Assembly (NCBI GenBank): GCA_942493275.1
Contig: OW818687.1
Span: forward strand, 1,550,001-1,614,000
Length of the DNA: 64,000 nucleotides
Direction: 5' to 3'
Source of the DNA: G942493275 sp942493275
Lineage (GTDB): Bacteria > Actinomycetota > Coriobacteriia > Anaerosomatales > PHET01
The notes beneath the pieces are model-generated. The model was not told where the DNA came from. It worked only from the letters and a program-made list of their open reading frames with translations, and made no database searches. Of this stretch, positions 26,928 to 36,307 are shown piece by piece (the stretch's first letter is position 1; each line of letters begins with the position of its first letter). The position numbers were made by a program, and so were the translations under genes.

Positions 26928-27710
26928 ATGAACCCGACTCTGGACCTCATTGCGCGCCGCACATCGACGCGAGCGTTCACACCCGAACCCATCACCCCCT
27001 CCGAGAAGGACGCGATCCTCTCGGCCACGTTTCGCGCGCCCACTGCGGGCAATCTGATGCTGTACTCGATCATCGAGGTGACCGATCAGGGCATCAAAGA
27101 CCGGCTCGCCGAGACCTGCGACGACCAGCCCTTCATCGCGAAGGCTCCGTGGGTGCTCATCTTCCTGGCCGACTACCAGAAGTGGACCGACGTGTTCGCG
27201 CATTCGGACGTCGGGGCGCTCGAGGGGGTGGCCCACCGTTCGGCGCTTGGGGCGGGCGACCTGCTGCTTGCCTGCTCGGACGCGCTGATCGCCGCGCAGA
27301 CTGCCGTCATCGCCGCGGAGTCGCTCGGCATCGGATCGTGCTACATCGGCGACGTGCTTGAGAACGGCGAGGAGCATGCACGTATGCTGGACTTACCCGA
27401 GCATGTGATTCCCATCGCCATGCTGTGCTTCGGGAGAGCTGCAGTGGAGCGCGAGCCGGTAGCCCGCTACACGGAGGGCGTGGTCCACGTGAACCACTAC
27501 CACCGGCTCGACGTCCAAGACGTGGTGCACACGAATGCGGCACTCGAGGCGACGCATGCGCCGCACGGCTTGCCGCCCGGCGTGGCGAACTACGGGCAGC
27601 TGGTTTACAGACGCAAGTTCACGGCGGAGTATCAGGCTGAGATGAACCGATCGGCGGCATGGTGGCTGGAGCGTTGGCAGTCCGGCCCGATCGAGGGGAG
27701 GGACCGATAG
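26928..27710 (+). CDS. Nitroreductase-family FMN oxidoreductase
   Basis: This 260-residue protein opens with NPTLDLIARRTSTRAFTPEP, the standard FMN-contact start of nitroreductases, followed by ATFRAPTAGNLMLYS and the later ESLGIGSCYIGDVLEN. The C-terminal ~60 residues extend beyond the minimal fold. Members reduce nitro compounds, quinones or flavins; physiological substrate is unknown. It is divergent from the aldehyde oxidoreductase. Confidence 0.9.
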   Translation: MNPTLDLIARRTSTRAFTPEPITPSEKDAILSATFRAPTAGNLMLYSIIEVTDQGIKDRLAETCDDQPFIAKAPWVLIFLADYQKWTDVFAHSDVGALEGVAHRSALGAGDLLLACSDALIAAQTAVIAAESLGIGSCYIGDVLENGEEHARMLDLPEHVIPIAMLCFGRAAVEREPVARYTEGVVHVNHYHRLDVQDVVHTNAALEATHAPHGLPPGVANYGQLVYRRKFTAEYQAEMNRSAAWWLERWQSGPIEGRDR

Positions 27711-27723
27711 TGAGTTCAGCCCC

Positions 27724-27882
27724 ATGACGTCGACACTTATGGCCGGTCCGCAGGAAGCCATGGACCAGGAGGCGAAGTTCCTCTCAGCACTCGAAAAGAC
27801 CAAGCGGTTCGAGATGCTCGACAGGAAGCTCGTTCTCATGGATATGGGCAACAACACGCTCGTCGTAATGGTGCCGAAATAG
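27724..27882 (+). pseudogene. Remnant of a META-domain (HslJ-like) protein
   Basis: A 52-codon frame from ATG 27724 to TAG 27882 contains QEAMDQEAKFLSALEKTKRF followed by MLDRKLVLMD and NNTLVVMV. This is the pattern of the C-terminal half of META/HslJ domains, which normally read M-A-C, acidic helix F-L-x-A-L, then two strands. The N-terminal half and any signal peptide are absent, and the usual Cys is Gly here. It sits 13 bases after the nitroreductase stop with no clear ribosome binding site. It is best read as a gene fragment, although a short functional peptide cannot be excluded. Confidence 0.5.
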
Positions 27883-27925
27883 CGCGCAGGCTCTCGCGCT
27901 CGACAGGAACGCGCGGTCGCACAAC

Positions 27926-29698
27926 ATGATCAACCTCAGGGAACGCACGCGGCTCAGCAGGGCTCTGAACGACATCGACATCCGGATCCACTCGAATCTC
28001 GGGTCGGACGAGATCCTTCAGTCCGCGCTCGACGGGTTTGTCGAGGCGCTTGATGCCGATGCCGGTGACATCAAGCTGTTCGAGGGCGACGAGTGGGTCG
28101 TCCGCTACCAGCGCGGATTCAGCGCCGATGAAGTGGGTCTGACCCTCAGCATTCCCAACGCGCCCGTGGCCGAGGAGGTGAGACGGCTCGGAGAGCCCGT
28201 GGTCATCTCGGACTATCTGGGGCAGGACGTGATCCCCTTCGTCGGCTTCCCTGAGCGCCACGGCTTGCGCTCCACGATCGCCGTGCCGTTGGTCGCGCGA
28301 GGGAAGGTGACCGGCGCCCTCTTCGCGTGGATGCGCGAACCCCATAAGGCCACAGAGGCCGAGGTCGACTTCGCGAGAAGGATGGCCGCGTCGGTTGCGC
28401 TGGCGCTCGAGAACTCCCGGCTCTACGAGGCTGAGCGCGCCGCGCGCGAGCGCGCTGAGGCGGCCGAGAATCGGCTGGAGCTGCAACTCGGACGGACCCA
28501 GGTGCTGCTGAAGGCGTCCGACGAGCTCACGAGCACCATCGACACCGACGAACTGATGGAGCGCCTCGCTCACGTGGTGCTGGAGGCGACGGGCATCTCC
28601 CGCGCTTTCGTGAACCTGATCGACATGGGCAGGGGCGTGCTGATTCCCAAGGTCGCCACCAGCGGACTCAATGCACTCGCGGGTGAAGCGATCCCTCTTG
28701 AAGACCTGAGTTGGACGTCGTTTCGGGCGATACAGAAGAGGCGGACCTCGCTGCTCGACTACGACGAACCCGAGATTCCCGTGCGCGATCGCGAGATTGC
28801 TAACGCGAACCAAGCACGACTCGTGCTGTTCGTCCCTTTGCTGCACCGGGGCGAGGTGACAGGCCACATCTCCCTGGACGAGCCGGGTGAGCGCTACGAG
28901 TTCACCCCCGAGCAGGTCCGTACCGTCGAGGGCATCGCGGCAATCGCGTCGATAGCGCTCGAGAACTCGCGACAGTACGCGCGGGAGCATCGAATCGCCG
29001 AGACGCTCCAGCAGGCGCTGATCACTCCGCCGGAGCCGATCGATGGAATCAAGGTCGCGACCGTCTATCAGCCGGCGTCAATGAGCTCCCGTGTGGGCGG
29101 TGACTTCTACGACGTGGTCGAACTCGACGGCGGCCACCTGGCGCTCGTCGTGGGTGACGTCGCGGGCAAAGGCATCGTCGCTGCCCAGGTCACCGCGCTG
29201 ATGCGCGACGGAATCCGCGCTTACCTCCTCGAGTCCTTCGACCCCGCGATGTGCTTCACCCGACTTAACACGCTCGCGTTCCGGTTCACGCCGGTGGGCA
29301 AGTTCGCGACCGCGTTTCTGGGAGTGCTCGACCGGTCCGACGGTGCGTTCCAGTACTGCAACGCCGGTCATCCCAGCCCGCTTGTGGTGGGAGAGGGCGG
29401 CGTGCGGATGCTGGGACAGCACTGCGCGATTCTCGGTGCTTTCGAGGAAGTCCCCTATGACGTGAGTGTCGAGTCGCTCGCGCCCGGCGAGGTGTTCGTG
29501 GCGGTCACCGACGGCGTGACGGAGGCGCGACGCGGATCCGAGCTGTTCGGTCACGAGAGACTCGCCGACGCCCTGAAGCGCTTGCACGGCACCCCTCTCG
29601 AGGAGCTCCCCGACGCTCTTCTTAGCGAAGTCCTCGAGTACGCGGGTGGTCGCCTTCACGACGACGTCGTCATCATGTGCATCGCGCGCGAGGACTGA
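27926..29698 (+). CDS. GAF-GAF-SpoIIE/RsbU-type serine phosphatase
   Basis: This 590-residue soluble protein has a GAF domain (about 15-165), a helical linker (about 165-200), a second GAF (about 195-345) and a PP2C/SpoIIE domain (about 365-590). Phosphatase metal-binding features are GGDFYD, VVGDVAGKGIVAAQ, VTDGVTEAR and LHDDVV. Such proteins dephosphorylate anti-sigma antagonists of the STAS type, and a STAS-like protein is encoded at 161-517, though not adjacent. Signals sensed by the GAF domains are unknown. Confidence 0.9.
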   Translation: MINLRERTRLSRALNDIDIRIHSNLGSDEILQSALDGFVEALDADAGDIKLFEGDEWVVRYQRGFSADEVGLTLSIPNAPVAEEVRRLGEPVVISDYLGQDVIPFVGFPERHGLRSTIAVPLVARGKVTGALFAWMREPHKATEAEVDFARRMAASVALALENSRLYEAERAARERAEAAENRLELQLGRTQVLLKASDELTSTIDTDELMERLAHVVLEATGISRAFVNLIDMGRGVLIPKVATSGLNALAGEAIPLEDLSWTSFRAIQKRRTSLLDYDEPEIPVRDREIANANQARLVLFVPLLHRGEVTGHISLDEPGERYEFTPEQVRTVEGIAAIASIALENSRQYAREHRIAETLQQALITPPEPIDGIKVATVYQPASMSSRVGGDFYDVVELDGGHLALVVGDVAGKGIVAAQVTALMRDGIRAYLLESFDPAMCFTRLNTLAFRFTPVGKFATAFLGVLDRSDGAFQYCNAGHPSPLVVGEGGVRMLGQHCAILGAFEEVPYDVSVESLAPGEVFVAVTDGVTEARRGSELFGHERLADALKRLHGTPLEELPDALLSEVLEYAGGRLHDDVVIMCIARED

Positions 29699-29768
29699 CG
29701 CGCCGCATTCGCCCACATGTCGCACCCCTCAGCTACACTGCCCCAAGTCGACTGACGAGAGGGCCCGC

Positions 29769-31577
29769 GTGACCGTGCGCACCACCACCATCGATACCAC
29801 GCTTGCCGAAATATTCGGCTACGACAGTTTCCGCCCGCATCAGCGCGAGATCGTCGAGCGCGTCGTGGCGGGCGGAGACGCGTTCGTGCTGATGCCCACC
29901 GGCGGCGGCAAGTCGCTGTGTTTCCAGGTGCCCGCACTCCATCGTGACGGCATTGCTGTTGTGGTCTCGCCGCTCATCTCGCTGATGAAGGACCAGGTAG
30001 ACGCCCTGCGGGCCAACGGAGTGTCCGCGGCCTGCCTCAACTCCTCGCTTTCCGCCGAGGAGGCGTCCGCCGTCCTGCACGACGTGCGCTCGGGCGCGCT
30101 CGACCTGCTGTACTGCGCCCCGGAGCGCCTCATGCTGCCGGGCACACTCGAGCTGCTTCACGGCGTGCGGGTCTCACTTTTCGCGATCGACGAGGCGCAC
30201 TGCGTCTCGCAGTGGGGCCACGACTTCCGCCCCGAGTACGTGCAGCTCGCCCGACTTCGGGAGCTCTTCCCCGGCGTCCCCTTCATCGCGCTCACGGCGA
30301 CCGCTGACGACACCACGCTCCAAGACGTCCGCGCTCGCCTCGGCCTGCTCGACGCGCCGGTCTTCTCGGCGGGGTTCGACCGGCCCAACATCCGCTACAC
30401 CGTCGTCGAGAAGCACGACGCGATCGGGCAGCTCAAACGCTTCGTCGCCGAGAAACCCGGGCAGTCCGGCATCGTGTACTGCCTTACGCGCAAGCGGGTC
30501 GAGCAGGTCGCGGCGAAGTTGAAGGCCGCCGGCGTGAAGTCCGGTGCGTACCACGCGGGGATGAACGCGGATGCTCGGACGCGCGTGCAAGACGCGTTTC
30601 TCGGCGACCGACTCGACGTCGTAGTGGCCACCGTCGCCTTCGGGATGGGCATCGACAAGCCCGATGTGCGGTTCGTGGTCCACTTCGACTGCCCCAAAAA
30701 CATCGAAGGCTATTACCAGGAGACCGGCCGAGCCGGGCGCGACAACGCGCCTGCCGAGGCGCTGCTGCTCTTTGGTCTGCAAGACGTCGTCACCGCACGA
30801 AGCCTCATCATGCGCAGCGGCAATGCCGACCAGGTACGCATCGAGACCCACAAGCTCGACGCTATGGTGGCGATGGCCGAGGCCGTCACCTGCCGGCGAC
30901 GCGTGCTGCTCGGATACTTCGGCGAGCCGCTCGAACAGGACTGCGGCAACTGCGACGTGTGTCTGGACCCGCCCGAGGTCTACGACGGTACGGTCGACGC
31001 CCAGAAGGCGCTCTCAGCGGTCTACCGGCTGAGGGAAAGCTTCGGGATCGCCCACGTGATCGATGTGTTGAGGGGCGCCCAGACCGAGAAGATCGTGCGA
31101 CTCGGGCACGAGGCCCTTTCCGTCTACGGGATCGGCGCTGAGCACTCACACGACGACTGGAGCAGCATCCTGCGCCAGCTCATCCACCGCGGCTACCTGA
31201 TGCAGGACATCGCTCGCTACAACGTGCTGCGCCTCACGCCCAAGGCGACGCCGGTCCTGCGCGGAGAAGAGCCGGTGGAGCTTGCCCGGCCGCGAGCGAA
31301 GGTCGCGAAGCCAGCCGAGCAGAGGAAGGCGAAGGGCGCCGCGGGGTTCCAGCTCGCTGCCGAAGACGAGGAGTTGTTCGATCGACTTCGCGAGATGCGC
31401 CGCGTTATCGCCGCCGAGATGAGCGTGCCCGCGTACGTGGTGTTCGGCGACAAGACGCTCGCGGGAATCGCTGCGGCGCGGCCGACGTCCCACGAGGAGC
31501 TGCTTGCGGTCAGTGGCGTGGGTCAGGCGAAGCTCGATCGCTACGGCACGCAGGTTCTGGCGGTCGTGGGGGAGTAG
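29769..31577 (+). CDS. recQ: ATP-dependent DNA helicase RecQ
   Basis: The protein is 602 residues from the GTG at 29769; longer upstream reading would run through the terminator region of the phosphatase gene. The helicase core has FRPHQREIVERVV, MPTGGGKSLCFQVPAL (Walker A), AIDEAHC (DEAH box), TATADDTT, GIVYC, and ETGRAGRD. The Zn-binding RQC part has Cys residues in CRRRVLLGYFGE and DCGNCDVC, and a complete HRDC domain ends the protein. It unwinds recombination and stalled-fork intermediates. It is convergent with the monoheme surface protein gene and they share a terminator hairpin. Confidence 0.95.
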   Translation: MTVRTTTIDTTLAEIFGYDSFRPHQREIVERVVAGGDAFVLMPTGGGKSLCFQVPALHRDGIAVVVSPLISLMKDQVDALRANGVSAACLNSSLSAEEASAVLHDVRSGALDLLYCAPERLMLPGTLELLHGVRVSLFAIDEAHCVSQWGHDFRPEYVQLARLRELFPGVPFIALTATADDTTLQDVRARLGLLDAPVFSAGFDRPNIRYTVVEKHDAIGQLKRFVAEKPGQSGIVYCLTRKRVEQVAAKLKAAGVKSGAYHAGMNADARTRVQDAFLGDRLDVVVATVAFGMGIDKPDVRFVVHFDCPKNIEGYYQETGRAGRDNAPAEALLLFGLQDVVTARSLIMRSGNADQVRIETHKLDAMVAMAEAVTCRRRVLLGYFGEPLEQDCGNCDVCLDPPEVYDGTVDAQKALSAVYRLRESFGIAHVIDVLRGAQTEKIVRLGHEALSVYGIGAEHSHDDWSSILRQLIHRGYLMQDIARYNVLRLTPKATPVLRGEEPVELARPRAKVAKPAEQRKAKGAAGFQLAAEDEELFDRLREMRRVIAAEMSVPAYVVFGDKTLAGIAAARPTSHEELLAVSGVGQAKLDRYGTQVLAVVGE

Positions 31578-31597
31578 CCTTTCGGTGGCGCACGGCC

Positions 31598-31631
31598 AGG
31601 GCCCGGCGACCACATTCGGTCACCGGGCCCT
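31598..31631. terminator. Bidirectional terminator between recQ and a surface-protein gene
   Basis: A 14-base stem, left arm 31598-31611 and right arm 31618-31631 with a 6-base loop, is perfect except one C-A pair on the plus strand, which becomes a T-G wobble on the minus strand. It lies 20-22 bases from each of the two convergent stops. Confidence 0.7.
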
Positions 31632-31653
31632 CTGTTCGTGCGATGCGGGCGGA

Positions 31654-32931
31654 TCAGCGCCGCGGAAGCAGCGTGAACAGCACGCTCTCGGCGGGCGTGT
31701 CCACGGTGAAACGCACCGGCACGGCGCGCTTGAACCCGCGGGCGGAGGTGCTCACAGAGTAGGAGCCGTACGTCAGGCCAGTGAAGTCGGCGGTGCCGTC
31801 GGCCTTCGTCTTGATTACGTAGTTGGTTCCGGTGGTGAGGTTACGCAGCACGACCTTCGCGCCGACCACGGGGGTGCCGGTGACCGAGTTGACGGTGATC
31901 TCAACGTCGCTCTTCGTGCTCACAGGCGGAGGCGGAGGTGTTGCGATGGAGACGGGGATCGAGGTGTTCGCCGTGAGGCCGGCACCGTCGACCGCCACGA
32001 CCTGGATCGTGTGCGAGCCGGGCGCGGCGCTGGTGGCGTTCCACACGCCGCTGTACGGGGCGGTGGTGTCGCTGCCGACGAGCACGCCGTCGACCTTGAA
32101 GTCCACGCGGGCGATGCCGCTCATGTCATCGGTGGCGTTCGCCGAGATCGTCACGTTGCCGGCGACGGTCGCGCCGCTGGCGGGCGAGGTGATCGTGACC
32201 ACCGGGACAGTGCTATCGACGGGAGGGGGAGGCGGCGGCGAAGCGATCGAGACCGCAATGGAAGCGGTCGACGAGAGACCCACGCCGTCGAACGCCTTCG
32301 CCTGTACGGTGTGCGAGCCCGGTGCGGCGAGCGTGGCGTCCCACAGGCCCGTGTACGGGGCGGTGGTGTCGGTGCCGACGAGCACGCCGTCGACCCTGAA
32401 CTCGACGCGGGCGATGCCGCTCATGTTGTCGGCGGCGTTCGCGGTCAGCGGAACGAGGCCGGAGACGGTGGCGCCGCTAACGGGCGCGGTCACAGCCACG
32501 GTGGGAGCCGTGGTATCGGCGGGGGGAGGGGGAGGAGGAGGGGGAGGGGGAGCCGCGGGGCTCACGGTGATGGAGTTGGAGCCGTTGCCACCACTGCCGG
32601 CGGCGCCCCACACGGTGTAGGTCTTGCCTACGGCGACCGTGAAGGAGCCCGCGCCGTAGCCGTTGCGTACGTTGGTGGCGCCGTCAAAGACGGTCCAGCC
32701 GGTGACGCCGTCGTTCCAGGGATTCGAGACGCTCACGCTGTAGGTGGCATTCACGCCGTCGTTGGCGGTCTGGGTCGCCGTCACGACGATTGCGGTGTTG
32801 CGATCGTGGCACCCGGTGCAGGCGCTCGTCCTACTGGGGAACGCTGATGCGACGGTTGCCGTGCCGACGATCGCCGCTGCGGCGATGCCGGCGACAGCGA
32901 GCGTCGCTAGTCTTCGAGTCGTACCGGTCAC
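31654..32931 (-). CDS. Secreted monoheme protein with Ig-like domains and proline linkers
   Basis: The GTG at 32931 is chosen because AAGGAGG precedes it at ideal distance. It gives 425 residues with a clean signal peptide (RRLATLAVAGIAAAAIVGTATVASA). Right after cleavage is a single heme c motif, CTGCH. The rest is a beta-rich domain (about 45-125), a Pro-rich linker, two Ig-like domains of the type with TAPTVAVTAP, SGIARVEFRVDGVLVG and APGSHTVQA, each followed by poly-Pro, and a C-terminal carboxypeptidase-regulatory-like domain (VVGAKVVLRNLTTG). No membrane anchor or wall-binding repeat is seen. A role in extracellular electron transfer or as a sensor is speculative. Confidence 0.8.
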   Translation of the reverse strand: MTGTTRRLATLAVAGIAAAAIVGTATVASAFPSRTSACTGCHDRNTAIVVTATQTANDGVNATYSVSVSNPWNDGVTGWTVFDGATNVRNGYGAGSFTVAVGKTYTVWGAAGSGGNGSNSITVSPAAPPPPPPPPPPADTTAPTVAVTAPVSGATVSGLVPLTANAADNMSGIARVEFRVDGVLVGTDTTAPYTGLWDATLAAPGSHTVQAKAFDGVGLSSTASIAVSIASPPPPPPVDSTVPVVTITSPASGATVAGNVTISANATDDMSGIARVDFKVDGVLVGSDTTAPYSGVWNATSAAPGSHTIQVVAVDGAGLTANTSIPVSIATPPPPPVSTKSDVEITVNSVTGTPVVGAKVVLRNLTTGTNYVIKTKADGTADFTGLTYGSYSVSTSARGFKRAVPVRFTVDTPAESVLFTLLPRR

Positions 32932-33200
32932 AGTGGACCTCCTTGCATTGCAGATCTCATTTTGTCGGTACCGGAGCCGGCCGGTGCGTCCGGTAACCAT
33001 GTCTTGGTTATCTTCGGTGGCTAGCATTAGAGGAACATGAGAGCCACGTGAGAGAACCCGAGTGAACGGGGCAGGCCGCCAACCGCCTTGGTGTCAGCCG
33101 GTTCACACTTCGCGACGACTTGGCGCGCCTCGCGCTACACTCTCCCTCGATGTGACCGCTCCGCCCCCACGCCGGGCGTCTTACGAAAAGGCCTCTTCGC

Positions 33201-34325
33201 ATGCCCGATCCCGACATGCCCGAGTTGAGAACCGCCCGCCGCCGCGGTGCGCCGAAGCGCGCTCCCAAGCGAGTTGCCGGGCGTCGCCGCGGCGTCATCG
33301 TCGCACTCGTGGCGCTGCTCGTACTCATCGTCCTGGCCGGCGCTGCTGCCTTCGCGGGTTGGTACCTGCTCCTGGTTCCTGACACCGAGATTGCACCGGG
33401 CGAGCCGGTCGAGGTCACCATCGCGAAGGGCTCGGGCACCGAGGCCATCGGCGAGCAGCTGTCCCGCGCAGGCGTGGTCCCCAACGCACTCATGTTCCGC
33501 GTGAAGGCGCGTCTCGACGAGACCGACGGCCAGTTCAAGGCAGGCACCTACGAGCTCACGACGGGCATGGAATACGAAGACGTCTTCGCCAAGCTCGTGA
33601 AGGGCCCCGAGATCGCCTTCTTCGATGTCCCGATCCCGGAGGGCTTCACCGGAAAGCAGATCGCCGCCCGCTTCGCGAAGCGCGTGGGTGTCTCGGAAGA
33701 CGAGATGCTTGCGCTCGTGAGCACGGGTGCACCGCAGTTCGCCGAGGAGCACCCGTACCTCGCCGATGCGCACGAAGACTCGCTCGAGGGATACCTCTTC
33801 CCCGCGACGTACCGCGTCAAGGAGGGCGTCACTCCCGAGCAGATCGTCGAGATGATGCTCGACAAGTTCGACGCCGAGATGGCGACGATCGACCTCGACT
33901 ATGCCGAATCCAAGAACCTCACGCTGAACGACGTGCTCACGATCGCGTCGATCATCGAGCTCGAGGTGAAACTCGACGAGGAGTACCCGCTGGTCTCCTC
34001 GGTCATCTACAACCGTCTCAAGATCGATATGAAGCTCCAGCTCGATTCGACGGTCTTCTACACCCTGCCCGAGGGCACGAAGGTCCTCACCAAGGCCGAT
34101 CTCAACAACGGGCACCCGTACAACACATACTCCAACTACGGGCTGCCGCCCGGACCTCTTGGCAACCCCGGTCGCAAGGCGATCGATGCAGCCGCACATC
34201 CGTCCGAAACCGAGTACCTCTACTACGTGCTCACGGGTGAAGACGGCTCGCAGACGTTTGCCACCAACTACACGGACTTCATGAAGGCCGTGAAGATCTA
34301 CCGGGAGAAGTTCGTCAACAAGTAG
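33201..34325 (+). CDS. mltG: Endolytic transglycosylase MltG (YceG-like)
   Basis: This 374-residue protein has a basic cytoplasmic tail (PKRAPKRVAGRRRG), a single membrane helix (about 32-58), a LysM-like region and a lytic transglycosylase domain. The catalytic region DVLTIASIIELEVKLDEE contains the conserved Glu, followed by VSSVIYNRL and the Asp/Ser-rich LQLDSTVFY; NTYSNYGLPPGPLGNPG is the family's closing motif. It cuts glycan strands during peptidoglycan synthesis. It usually sits next to yqgF/aroE genes; here it precedes a glycosyltransferase pair. Confidence 0.93.
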   Translation: MPDPDMPELRTARRRGAPKRAPKRVAGRRRGVIVALVALLVLIVLAGAAAFAGWYLLLVPDTEIAPGEPVEVTIAKGSGTEAIGEQLSRAGVVPNALMFRVKARLDETDGQFKAGTYELTTGMEYEDVFAKLVKGPEIAFFDVPIPEGFTGKQIAARFAKRVGVSEDEMLALVSTGAPQFAEEHPYLADAHEDSLEGYLFPATYRVKEGVTPEQIVEMMLDKFDAEMATIDLDYAESKNLTLNDVLTIASIIELEVKLDEEYPLVSSVIYNRLKIDMKLQLDSTVFYTLPEGTKVLTKADLNNGHPYNTYSNYGLPPGPLGNPGRKAIDAAAHPSETEYLYYVLTGEDGSQTFATNYTDFMKAVKIYREKFVNK

Positions 34326-34374
34326 GCATCTTTCGGTTCGCGTTGGGGTGCGCGCTTTCGCGCGGGCGACATCC

Positions 34375-34380
34375 TATAAT
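34375..34380 (+). promoter_or_regulatory. Consensus -10 box for the glycosyltransferase operon
   Basis: TATAAT, a perfect -10 hexamer, lies 31 bases before the GTG start at 34411. No good -35 is visible at 16-18 bases upstream, so activation or an alternative upstream element may be needed. Confidence 0.45.
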
Positions 34381-34410
34381 GAGCGTACTGCCACCACGAG
34401 GGGAGTGCGC

Positions 34411-35403
34411 GTGAATCCGCTGGTATCGGTCGTCGTCCCCATGCATAACGAGGAGGAGAACGCCGCCGACACGCTCGGCGCGCTCGCCGCCATCATCGAG
34501 GGGCAGGGCTGGCCCTACGAGCTCATCCCCGTCAACGACGGCAGCACCGACTCGACAGCGCAGCGCCTGGCCGAGCTCAGCGAGGGCGACCCTCGCATCC
34601 GGCCCGTCTCCTACACCGTGAACCGCGGTCGTGGCTATGCGCTCCGACGCGGGTTCGCGCAGGCGCGCGGATCGTTCGTCGCCTCGATGGATGCGGATCT
34701 GAGCTACACCGCCGACACCGTCGTGCGTATGGTGACCGCGCTGCTCGAAGATGCCGAAGCCGACCTCGTGCTCGCCTCACCCTACATGCCGGGCGGCGGC
34801 GTCGAGGGGGTGCCGTTCATGCGGCTCGCGCTCTCACGCGGCGGCAACTGGGTGCTTCGCCGCTCGCTGCCGCAGCCGGTGTGGACCAGTACCGGCATCG
34901 TAAGGGCCTACCGCCGAGAAGTGCTCGACTCCCTCGCGCTCGAAAGCGACGGCAAGGAGATTCACCTCGAGATCCTCTCGGAGGCGATGGCCCTTGGGTA
35001 CCGGGTCGTAGAGATTCCGGCGATCCTCGCCACCCGGCGCAAAGGCACCTCGAAGTTCCGACCCGGCTCGACGATGGCGAGTCATCTTGCGTTCAGCCTC
35101 CTCGAGCGCTCAGCGTGGCTCTTCGCTGCGGGCGGGCTGCTGCTCATGCTCGCGTCGATCGTGGTCGCCGCCTATCTGCTGTTCGAGTTCCTCCTCGGTG
35201 AGCTCAACCCCGAGCGCCCTCTGATGACCGTCATGGTGCTGTTGGGCCTGGGCGGCGCGGTGGGCCTGAGCTTCTCGCTTCTCGCGATGCAGATGCTCGA
35301 ACTGCGTCGCAACATGGTGCGCGTTCAGGCCGACATCCGCCGCATGCGCCTCGATCAGCTGCGGACTGCGTCGTTCGCCGAGCAGGCCGGGGACGATGCC
35401 TGA
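34411..35403 (+). CDS. Family 2 glycosyltransferase, polyprenyl-phosphate sugar synthase type
   Basis: The protein is 330 residues from the GTG at 34411, preceded by GAGGGGAG; the result starts at the fold (NPLVSVVVPMHNEEEN). GT-A motifs are PVNDGSTDST, SMDADLSYTADTV as the DxD block, and the acceptor region ILATRRKGTSKFRPGS. Two C-terminal membrane helices (about 230-300) match the DPM1/DPMS-like group that makes polyprenyl-phosphate-linked mannose or glucose. It overlaps the flippase-like gene by eight bases, so the two are one transcript. Confidence 0.9.
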   Translation: MNPLVSVVVPMHNEEENAADTLGALAAIIEGQGWPYELIPVNDGSTDSTAQRLAELSEGDPRIRPVSYTVNRGRGYALRRGFAQARGSFVASMDADLSYTADTVVRMVTALLEDAEADLVLASPYMPGGGVEGVPFMRLALSRGGNWVLRRSLPQPVWTSTGIVRAYRREVLDSLALESDGKEIHLEILSEAMALGYRVVEIPAILATRRKGTSKFRPGSTMASHLAFSLLERSAWLFAAGGLLLMLASIVVAAYLLFEFLLGELNPERPLMTVMVLLGLGGAVGLSFSLLAMQMLELRRNMVRVQADIRRMRLDQLRTASFAEQAGDDA

Positions 35404-36307
35404 CGCGCCCCGCTCGCCGCGACCCTGGCTGCGATGGATCCGCATCGCGGTGGCTCTCGGGCTCGTCGGGTTCCTGGGCTGGCAGGCGGGGATCGGCAAC
35501 CTCGCCGCAGGGTCGATCGACTGGCGCCTCGCCGCGCTTGCCGCGGCCATTGTCCCGCTGTCGATCCTCGTGCGTGCCTACAACCACGCGTTGCTGCTCA
35601 ACCAGCCGACTCGGATTCTGAGTCTGGGTCAGGCGTACGTGCTCACGCTCGCCGGAATCGGAATCAACCTGGTGGTACCCACCGGCGCTGCCGATCTCGC
35701 CAAGGCCCACTGGGGCTGGCGCATCCACGGGAATGCCGAGGCGATGGTGGTGTCCTCTGTCCTCGACAAGCTCACGTCGCTGACCGCGCTCGCAGCCATG
35801 GGCATGCTCGGAGCGCTCGTCGCCGAGACGCCCGTGCTCGCCGCAGGGGCCGCTGTGCTGCTGGTACTGACCCTCATCCCCTTCGTCGCGCCACACCTGG
35901 TTCCATGGAAGACCGCGCTGCGTTTCCTCGCCCCCGGCGCCGATGTCGACCCTGAAGCGATCGCGTCGACGGCTCGCCCGCCGATCGCGCTGCTGCTATG
36001 GGTCTATGCGGTTTCGAGTGCGGCGTGGATCGTCACCTACGGAGTCATGTGGCTGTGCTGCCTCGCCGTGGGCGCGCCGGTCACTCCCGCCGAGGTGCTC
36101 GCCTTCGCGCCGCTGTCCAGTCTCGCTCGGCTGATTCCCGTGTCTGTGGCGGGCATCGGCGTGGGCGAGGTAACGATGGCTGCCATGCTCGGACGAGTGG
36201 GCGTCCCGAGCGATGAGGCCGCGCTGGCGGTGCTGCTGTCGATGGTGCTGATGGTGCTGGCGCCCGGCGCAGTCGGGGCCGTGATCGTCGCTCGCGGCCG
36301 GCGCTAG
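35396..36307 (+). CDS. Flippase-like membrane protein (AglD/LPG synthase TM family)
   Basis: This 303-residue integral membrane protein has about eight helices. The family's conserved stretches are visible: VVPTGAADLAKAHWGWR, VVSSVLDKLTSLTALAA and RLIPVSVAGIGVGEVTM. It belongs to the uncharacterised membrane family related to MprF's transmembrane region and AglD. Coupling to a polyprenyl-phosphate sugar synthase suggests lipid-linked sugar movement across the membrane. Its stop overlaps the convergent methyltransferase stop. Confidence 0.85.
   Translation: MPDAPRSPRPWLRWIRIAVALGLVGFLGWQAGIGNLAAGSIDWRLAALAAAIVPLSILVRAYNHALLLNQPTRILSLGQAYVLTLAGIGINLVVPTGAADLAKAHWGWRIHGNAEAMVVSSVLDKLTSLTALAAMGMLGALVAETPVLAAGAAVLLVLTLIPFVAPHLVPWKTALRFLAPGADVDPEAIASTARPPIALLLWVYAVSSAAWIVTYGVMWLCCLAVGAPVTPAEVLAFAPLSSLARLIPVSVAGIGVGEVTMAAMLGRVGVPSDEAALAVLLSMVLMVLAPGAVGAVIVARGRR

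Noticed and set aside
32932..33030. Possible GEMM-type riboswitch in front of the monoheme Ig protein (minus strand GGACGCA and GGTACCGA)
   Set aside because: The essential GGCAAACC segment and proper stems are missing.
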